Shown here: piece after piece, positions 47,001-56,000 of the stretch
How positions within the stretch are numbered: position 1 is the stretch's first letter
How the letters are laid out: each line of letters starts with the position of its first letter
NCBI GenBank assembly: GCA_002633025.1
Contig: NMRB01000078.1
Coordinates: 299,927 to 363,926 of the forward strand
Direction: 5' to 3'
DNA: 64,000 nucleotides
Source of the DNA: Notospermus geniculatus
Taxonomy: Eukaryota; Nemertea; Pilidiophora; Heteronemertea; Lineidae
Translations under genes and position numbers: made by a program
Notes under the pieces: generated by a model
What the model saw: the letters and a program-made list of their open reading frames with translations, nothing else
Told to the model about the DNA's origin: nothing
The model's database searches: none

Positions 47001-50000
47001 GAGAACCACACACAGAATGCAGACTTGTTGATAGTTGATAGAGTCAATTCACGTTGTTATCTGGTAGAAGCATTCTAATTTCAGATCACCGGCATTCATT
47101 TTCTCCAGGTTACAGCTCAGAACACTGCTAATACTGATGATATTGTGATTCTCTGCTGATCAACTCAACACAGCTTCTGATTGGTGAATAGATGAATAAG
47201 GAGAATAGCAGAACATAACATGTGTATCATGCTGGCTGCAGTAAGAGCATCATGTTGTTGAAGAGTTTGGGCTATGATGTCAAAGAGAAGAACTCTCCAT
47301 ACGACAGGACAAATTGGTCCAAATGGGAACCAACCCCAACGTAAGAGATGCAGATACTCGAACTAGTCTGAAAGCTCACTTGCTATGCAACAGTCAATGT
47401 TCTGGGAATTGTGGGGAGGGATTCCAACAATGTTATCTCTGACACAAAGAATTCCTTCTCATGTGTCAGACTGAGATTCAGCAATCTTTCTGACGATAAG
47501 CAAGACTTGTGGGATAAATAAAGTTATCACTCAGCCAACCCTAACTTCCCTGGGCCACTCCAGTTAATAACGGCTAACATATCTATTGTACGGGCAATAT
47601 GACAGCCAGCAAATTAGCGCATTGTAGAAATGAAATGCCAGTGGGTAGGGCACCTGATCTGAAGGTATCTTTGATGGAGTCGGATATGATATGGGAATGT
47701 CTGGCTTTTAGTATCCATCAAATTTATTGATGGAGATAAGATCAGAGATGAGTTGTGTATCATCGCTATGGCAGCCTGGATCCACCTCTTCTCCCATTGG
47801 CGGTGAATCTATTTGACACGGGTTCCTCTGGAAAGTCTTGTCTCTGAGGTTTCACCGGGGCATCGGTTTTCTCCTGCATTACCGTCAACTGTTCGATGTG
47901 TAGAGGAAAAAGTAAATGCCATGCCTGAAATGCACATGACGCCACGTATTGCCTACAAGGTCTGTACAGCCACTGACAAGTGCGCTAGAGTCGACAAGTG
48001 AGAACAACCAACCCTTTGACATTGTATGACTAGTCAACTGTGTTCCGCTGGAATCAATGTCAGCTCCAAACCGAGCAGTCTTAGGAAGGTGCTGATTATG
48101 ACGGCCTCTGATATCTGATCGTTATATTGATTGAACCATTGATGAAAGCTTGTAACATTAGCAACACGGATGCAGCTCCCGTGATGTGATTTGAAATCCA
48201 AACTGAATTACATTCTGGATAATCCAATGTTTCATCATGTGAGCCTCTGGAATTTGGTGCCATATTTCTTTGCTGATCCAACACAGAGAAGCATCTGATT
48301 GGTCAATACAATGAGAGAAGCTGCTGATTGGTCAATACAATGCAGAGAAGCTGCTGATTGGTCAATACAATGCAGAGTAGCTGCTGATTGGTCAATGTTT
48401 TAGCTGGTACATCGCAGCGATGATGTTGATTGGTCAACTAGTTCAGTAGAAGAGTACCATGCTGTGTATTGTGTTGGCTGCATTTCTCATGCCGTAAGCA
48501 CTGCGAATACATCGGAATGGATCAGTCTGTAGCAAGCTGCATGGGAGCCTTAGCGATAGATGCGGATGCAATTCAAAAGTAGGGCTGTGCGAATATCAGA
48601 GACTTGGGGCCATTTGTTCAACCATTGTAAACATGAGCGATAAAAAGATACAGTGAATAGTGACTGTAGTCTGTTGCAGGGGAGGAGTTAGTATATGAGA
48701 CCAAGTGTCTAATCTTACCAAGATGGCAGTGTAACAAAACATTACCATCTACTAGCCAAGCTAGCGGGACATGTCTCGTTAGCTCAGGTGGTAGAGCTTT
48801 GGACTATGAAGTTCAAATCCCTGTGTGGCTCTTCATTTTACAGTATCTCTTGTGATCAGTGGGGGCATGTTCGTTTGAAGTAACAGCCATTCCCTACAGT
48901 ACAGTGTACTTGGAAGCACAAGATAGAGCCATTATTTCAATCAATCATCACTATTGGAGGGCAGATCTCTGTCCACGACAGCTCTGCTGACAAACAGCTT
49001 AGATATCTCATGCTTTTTCATGATTGATTTTCTGATTATCAAGCTGGATCCCGATGAGTAATTGGCATCGGATGAAATCAGAGCTTGGAATGACTCGGTT
49101 TCAAAGACCACACTGTTCGTTAACCCTTTGGGAAAGACCATCAGAGAGTGTGTCGAGTTCCGAGTAACGTAAAATGAGTCATAGTAATAGTATTAGCTGT
49201 CTGGTAAGTCTGACAATGATGTGTTTGCATTACAACAAGGGTGTACCGGTCCTTTTTCCCCTACGTGAGTCGTGAAGGTCGTATCGAGACAAATGCACAC
49301 AAGTTACCAGGACAACTCGTTTTATAACCAAGTACCCCTGGATATGAAAACATAAAGGCATCGCCGCATCCCTGGCAGGCAAGACAAGGCAATACATAAA
49401 GAGGGTATAATGGATGGAGTAATGACGTTATGGTCTCATACATGATTCTTGTGGACAGTGTAACATGAGAGATATAGATAGGCAAGCAACAGAATACAGT
49501 GCAGGGTCACTTTTCTATCATCGTGAGGTGAGCAGTGGGCGTTGGCACTCGCTCCCTTTGAAAGACACCAACATGTGTGCGCGGTGAGGGGGGGAGTGAG
49601 TGATAAAAACCACTGATTACCTCAGGATACATTCATGTTTTTGCCAAGTTCCGAAATCAAAACCACGAAATCAAAACCAATAGAAAAGTGAGTAACAGTC
49701 TCGCAACATAGAAAGCAAGTGCATCAACTAACATGACTGGGATAGTCCTCAGGGATGCAGATCTCCAAGTCTGACTCACATCAAGTTTTGCAGTCTCTCA
49801 TGAACACCGAAGTAAAGGAAGTCCTAGTAAACTTGAGGTGGACCATGATTACTAACCTGAGGCCTCTGGTTTTGCTCCGCTTGGATTTGGGATCTCGTAG
49901 AAGTTATCAGATGGGCTGATTCTGTGGAAGAGAAGACAAAGAAATGTCTCAATTGCTTAGGCCATTCTTTTTTTATTTGTTGTTTAGCGGACCCGCCGTA

Positions 50001-53000
50001 GTTAGATTTTGGCAATTTGGAAAAAAAATAAAATTGGAAAAAAACATCTTTTTTATTTCCGCCTGTCCCGTTTTTCAACCTTTCAATGTTTTTTTCAAAA
50101 TCATTCTTCAGCGAGGTGTGAGCACTCTATTAAAAACATTTGGTGAGGTCTCGTCCAGTGCTGTTGTGGGGGATATTTTCGAACATTTGCCGCGTTCGTC
50201 GGCCGGGCAGATCGGCAACATCGACAGCAATCGTGATATTTGAGTTTTTTAATTTCCGCCTGTCTTGGTTTCACTGGATAAAGGCTAGCTAAAACGAAAA
50301 ATATAAATCCATCAGAAAGATTGGACTTTTATTTTTATTTTTTTCCTGTCTCCTGTCTTGAGTTTACTGGAAAAAAATCCGCTAAACAACAAATAAAAAA
50401 GAATGGCCTTACAGACACCTGTTCAACCCAGAGTCTACTGGAAAAGGTTCTGGATACACTTTGTAATGTGTGACATAACAGTTGCACTAGAAGCCATTTT
50501 TCGACTTTTACTGATTCGCATCTCCACATCTAAGGCCCTCCTACAGGAGCAGAGGTGGGAGGCGACAGAGATGGGACTCAGTCTAATTTTGAAAGTAGCT
50601 GCTATAGAGCTCTCTCAGAAGATGCCAAATATTTGATCCGTGATCGCTATTACAATGTAGTCTCTACATGTAGATCTGGCTCTGTGACCAAGGGGTTGGC
50701 AATTTCTCTAAGTATGGTTAAAAATTGGTCTCCTGCCCCTGCTGGAGGACAGAGGTCATAGCCAAGCAGTATGAACTGTACATAGCCATACACTTGACTG
50801 TTTCCTTCACGGATTCCACTAAGAAAGCAGAGGAAGTTGACATCACAAACATTCCCTTTGGCACACACATGACTCAAGGAGATAAGCGAGTTGCCTTTTC
50901 TTCTTGGAGAAGAGAGATTAGTTCAGTGTAGCGCTTGCTAAGCTCCGTCTCTGATTCAAGGAGCAGATTAACCCAAGAATAGGCACAAAAGCTCTGCACT
51001 CGGTAAGTAAGCCAGCATCACTCAGCAGAACCTTTGCAACATGGCCACTTTGGACCATGTCATTGAAAGCATCCCCGGTACAAGAGACGGAGGGTAAGCT
51101 TGCAATGTAACGGAGCCGTCAGACACCCCACAACATTCTGGTATTCCTGCTCTACACGACCGCCGCTACATGGCAAACAGATGGATCAATACGAGGCTGT
51201 CAGTTGCTCAGCCGAACCGCACAGGATAATGACATGAAGATAATACATTCCGTCTCATTTCGTGGTGGGAATCAACAATCGGGAAATCAGCGAGCAGGCG
51301 GTATGATGCAGGATGTTCAGCGAACCAAACTCAATTTGATGCTGGAGGACTTGATGCAGCGGATACGGCTGTAGCCATCACATCCATACTGTAGGTTTGT
51401 CTAAAACTGTGCCAACACATCTATACTGTAAGTTTGTCTACACAAAGAACTGTACGCATCACATCCGTACTTTAGGTTTGCCTACAGCTATATCCATTCT
51501 CAAAATGATTGTGCAAGGACTCCAAGTTCCTCATGCAGTACACCACATAATGACCACCAAAGTCAATAGGTGGCGTTGAAACTCGTCTGCACAGATGTTT
51601 TGGACGTACCTGTCTTCGCCTCCCCCTTCTCCTTGTAAACAATCATACTCAAAGTATGATGGTTCAGGTGTTGGTTTGTTAGATTTGTTCTGAAAAGAGA
51701 AAGAATCTGATGAGATCTTCAGTATCAGGCAGATTGGCAACTCAGAATAACGATCGACAAGTGGTTGATGGTAGTTTATTACAGAAGCTGTGCAGCTAAA
51801 GTTAGAAATGGACACTAATTACCCGTGGCTTTTAAACGTGGAACAATGGGACCACTCCGGTTACCATAGAGATGCCGCCTTGGTTTCTGATTGTTAGTGT
51901 GACAATAAAGATGCAGCACAAGTTGTTGTGGAGAAGGTGTCGGGGTTTGATTTCTACAGGACAAACAAATCAGCAACAACACAAAGGAATCAAAGTGCTT
52001 TGATTCCTTTCATGAAAGTCACAACTGGATGTATCCGCAGAGGTGCTCTCCCTCTGTGAAGAATGCTTTTTGTAAGAACTGAATATTGCGGAATCTGGAA
52101 AATCTCACTAAGAGCAATTCAATGTACATTGTTCATGTTGAAATCTGCCAGCAATCAGATAACAAATGACAAGTTGGATTCCAGTGAGTCTTCTCCCCAA
52201 AAAGAAGGGCGTGACCGTTCCTTCAATCAAGTCGTGGAGAACACTGGCATTGTGCCCTAATGATCAGTTATGTGTCACTATGCGCAGAGCCAACAGAGTC
52301 GATTACAAGGCCACTTTTACAGAGAACAGAAAGATTCGGTACAACTTCAAAATCTCCAGTACAGGAGTGCACAAATCAGTCAATGGCAACTCCCCTTTAA
52401 GCACCAGAAGTGAAACTTGAGCGTGGTGATGGAATACCAGATTCCTGTCCATACACACCAAGCTTATCAGTTATCTGCCAGATCAATACAGTTCCATTAT
52501 ACCCAGTCTCATTGATCCTGCTTCATTCAACACTGCCGTCTGTTTTACAAAAACTGTTGAAACAGAACGCGAATCAATGCTAGCGATGCTGACTGCATGA
52601 ATTTAAAACTCACAGCCAATGGTTTTAGATTATCTGAATCACACCTCAGTGGTGTAGTGAATTGGTTTCTGCCACACGGTGAAGTTGTTGCAGGTGTGAT
52701 TATAAGGTGTTGTGATCTACCTAAACTGCCTCGTCTCACCTTCTGACCTCACCAAATTATCAACAAGGCAGTGATAACCTGTAGCAAAGGTCTTGCACCA
52801 TAGCGTTGAAGGTAGTTTTCTTGTCTGAGTTGCCTCTCAATGAGTGCATGATTGTTGGTTTACCTTGCAACTTACACCTTGACCAATAACGACTGCCCCT
52901 AGTTTCATGCGGTCCGGTTGAGTTGCCCATCCCCATAGCGAGCAAATTTGACTGAAAAAACTCTCAGAGCAGCATCACTTATGATGATATGTTCTCAAGT

Positions 53001-56000
53001 GAGTTGGGCAGGTCCTTTTGAAGTTCAGGCTGATGGCTAAAGTTCATTTCAAGAGAAAGGAAGCATCAGCCTGATCATGAGAACCGAGAACTCATGTCAA
53101 GAGCTAGTTTATCACCTGACGCCGCTTTCATGTTCCTTACCTTTGACTTATTTTTCGGTGTCGGGGTGGGTATTTTGAGAGGGACAATGACATCATCGTA
53201 ATTTGCATTGGATATTGATGAAGCAGAGGATGTTCTTGAAGGAAATGCTGCAAGAAAAATGAAGAAGACGTTACTCAGCCTCCTGGCTGAACTTAATGCG
53301 GGGTCTAGTTCAGGAAAAGGTTGGAAAAAATGGTTAATTGAGTTGTTTGCACAGGATGAACTCATCTGGTGTTGTAGTAGGAGTCGAAAGGAAACATTCT
53401 CCCAGGTGCAGTACTGAACTATTTTTATGATGAACGTGGTATCCGCTGGGCAGCAGATGGTTATAAAACCTGGCTTCAATCACGTCTTCACTTACATATG
53501 CCTTCATTCCTTGGTGGAAGACTCGGTGGTTTTGAGTTGGGCAACTTTAATTTCTCTATGCACTCAGCATAGAACTGTCGGCGCTTCTCGGCGAAGTTTG
53601 ACAACTGTTCCTTGGATAGGACCTTCACGATGTATTCCTCCAAGCCTGGGAAGCTTTCTGAAATGGGAAAATGGCAAAGTCTGAATCTATAGTTGTGTAA
53701 TAGGCCTACATGTAACATCATACGTCAGGGGATGAGCTGAGAAATTTTTGAGTGATGCCTATAGAAGGTACATGTACCGAGTATCATGGTGTTGAAGAAG
53801 TTGGGGCTGTCTAGTGTCAGAGTGGCAAAGAGGAAACATCGGTGCCTGTCACTGCTGATCTTCCGGGTTCGATCCCCACTCAGTCAATCAACCCTAACCC
53901 TAACCAACCCTAAAGCCGAGTTCATACTCCGCCGCACGACCATCGTCGGCGACCGATCGCGATCTCGTGTTCGACGCCGACCCTGTCGCGCGATTTGGTC
54001 GGCGTCCGATCGTGAGACTGTAATTTGAGTAACTTGAGTCATTTCATAACGCGTTGCTGTCACTGAAGTACGAACCAACTCCACGAAGTCGGCGTCCAGA
54101 TTTTGATGGAGCGGCGGACGCTCATGGTCGTGTGTCGAAGTATGAACTAGGTTTAACCCTAACCCTAACCCTAACCCCTTCTTGAAGTGACAGAGAGGGT
54201 GATACTCTCTGACACTGTCAAAATCTAATCCCTCCAACTTCTCTTAGGAGGATGCTTTTGCTACACAATGACCAATCATAGGATCTGGTGTGAGCCCTTT
54301 CTCCCTCGGTGCGGCCCCTTGATTTTCTAGACTAGGACTGGTGGGAGACAACATGCGATGGGGTCTGGAGTAACATGAAACCTTGAAGTAGAAGATCAAC
54401 TTGTCTCCACACTTATCTTCTCTGATATATAATAACCCAGGATAATCACGCCATATTCTGCCCTTTATTTCGTTTACCAAGATTTCTACGCTAGTGTCAA
54501 ACCATATATGGTATAGATTCTTTGGCACATTGTGTCTGGTCTTCTCCCATCAATGAATAAACCGACCCACGGTAATCTGGTCGATGCATGTCTACCAAGC
54601 CAGCCTCCCAGTTACAGTCACCAAGGTAACCAATGGAAACAGCTCCATCTTTCTGAACCACCCAGGTGCTATTTTTAGGATGGAGCTATTGAACAGTGGT
54701 TGCAAATATACTCAACACTATGCGTGCCAATCAGCAGTCAGGTTGTACAAATGTAATGACACACATCATCCGCAAAATTTTCATAATAGCTAACATTTCT
54801 ATATACATGTAGGAGTCCTAAAGGTACTGTTTTATCAAATTTGAAGCATCTAGGCCCTTTTATCAGCAATGGCTGAAGATTAACAAACACAGGGGGTGAG
54901 TTGCAGCTGAAATGTGGAGTATAATTGACCTTTATCAGGCAGTAGGCCAAATTGCATTGACTGAAAACTAATATTTTGTGAAGCAGATCATTCAACATCC
55001 GATCCACACATAGCATGAATGTTTTCCCATACCATTCATGAATAGTCTTCATGAGACAGATGGTTGAAATTCACACAGCAATATCAACCCAGAGGAGCAT
55101 GTCATCCATGTGTTGCCAAGCGACACATGCACGGAATTTATAATCTGATGCATGCTCAGCAAGACTGTCAGGACTGTACATTACATTTAGTACATTACAT
55201 TTAGTATTGCATAAACAATGTAATTTTAATTTACTGTTGGAGAAATTTAATGCAATTTACTTTACTCGTACCAGAATGTATTGGATATTTCTTGATGTTA
55301 CGGTACATTGTGTAACAGAGAGAGACAAGATACTGATACAGAGAATCTTTAACCCTTTCATAGCCACAGCCAATTTTATTGAAAATGAAAACATAAAAAA
55401 CACCTGAAAATTATGTTTTCATCTTTCAGATATTTTGTTGGAAAGCTCTCAGTGATACCGGTGCCAATATGATGTAATTCAGGAGCGGATCCAGAATCAT
55501 GGGAAAGAGGGGGCACAGCCCGCCCACATCGTGGAAAACCTCGGTCAAATTTTAACATCTTTTCAAAATTTCGAAATTTCCCGGTCAATTTTTAAGATTT
55601 TCCACAAAATAGAGGGGGCACGGGCCGGGTGTGCTCCCCCTGGATCCGCGCCTGTAATTGGGTTTCTCTTCACCTTCAGGATTTGGTGGGTTGCTGGCAG
55701 TATGAAGGGTTAAAAGCACAGGTTTTCTCAGGAATCCTGTTTTCTCCTACATGTACATTACATCACTCACCAGCAGAGACAAAAGATGTTGAGTCAGCAT
55801 TCTGTCATATGATGCTTACAAATATTTACATTACATTTCGTTTCGTTTGCAAGGGGCTAATTGTGTTGAGACAAATGTCAGACAAAAAGATGATGTCTGT
55901 CTTGTACCAGATCTATAGACTGAAGCACCTGTTTCATGAACAATTCTTTGTAAAGAGGACAAGTTACAAGGACTAGCTCCTACTCCTTTAGACTTGATCA

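Larger units (their letters stand above)
45691..49856 (-). other. Intron 5 of the AFAP-like gene, about 4.2 kb
   Basis: Contains the 30-31 bp minisatellite (46150-46725), the short ATTGGTCAAT minisatellite (48290-48430) and a tRNA-like repeat (48760-48835). Nothing else recognised. Confidence 0.7.

Noticed and set aside
53884-54237. Minus-strand frame of 117 codons rich in Arg/Asp
   Set aside because: It is the translation of the MITE and SINE nest at 53815-54235.
54244-54528. 94-codon minus-strand frame with LYHIWFDTSVEILVNEIKG
   Set aside because: It has no ATG start, the upstream acceptor is poor, and it does not fit the AFAP-like reading phase. It may be a fragment of an old element; not enough to call a gene.
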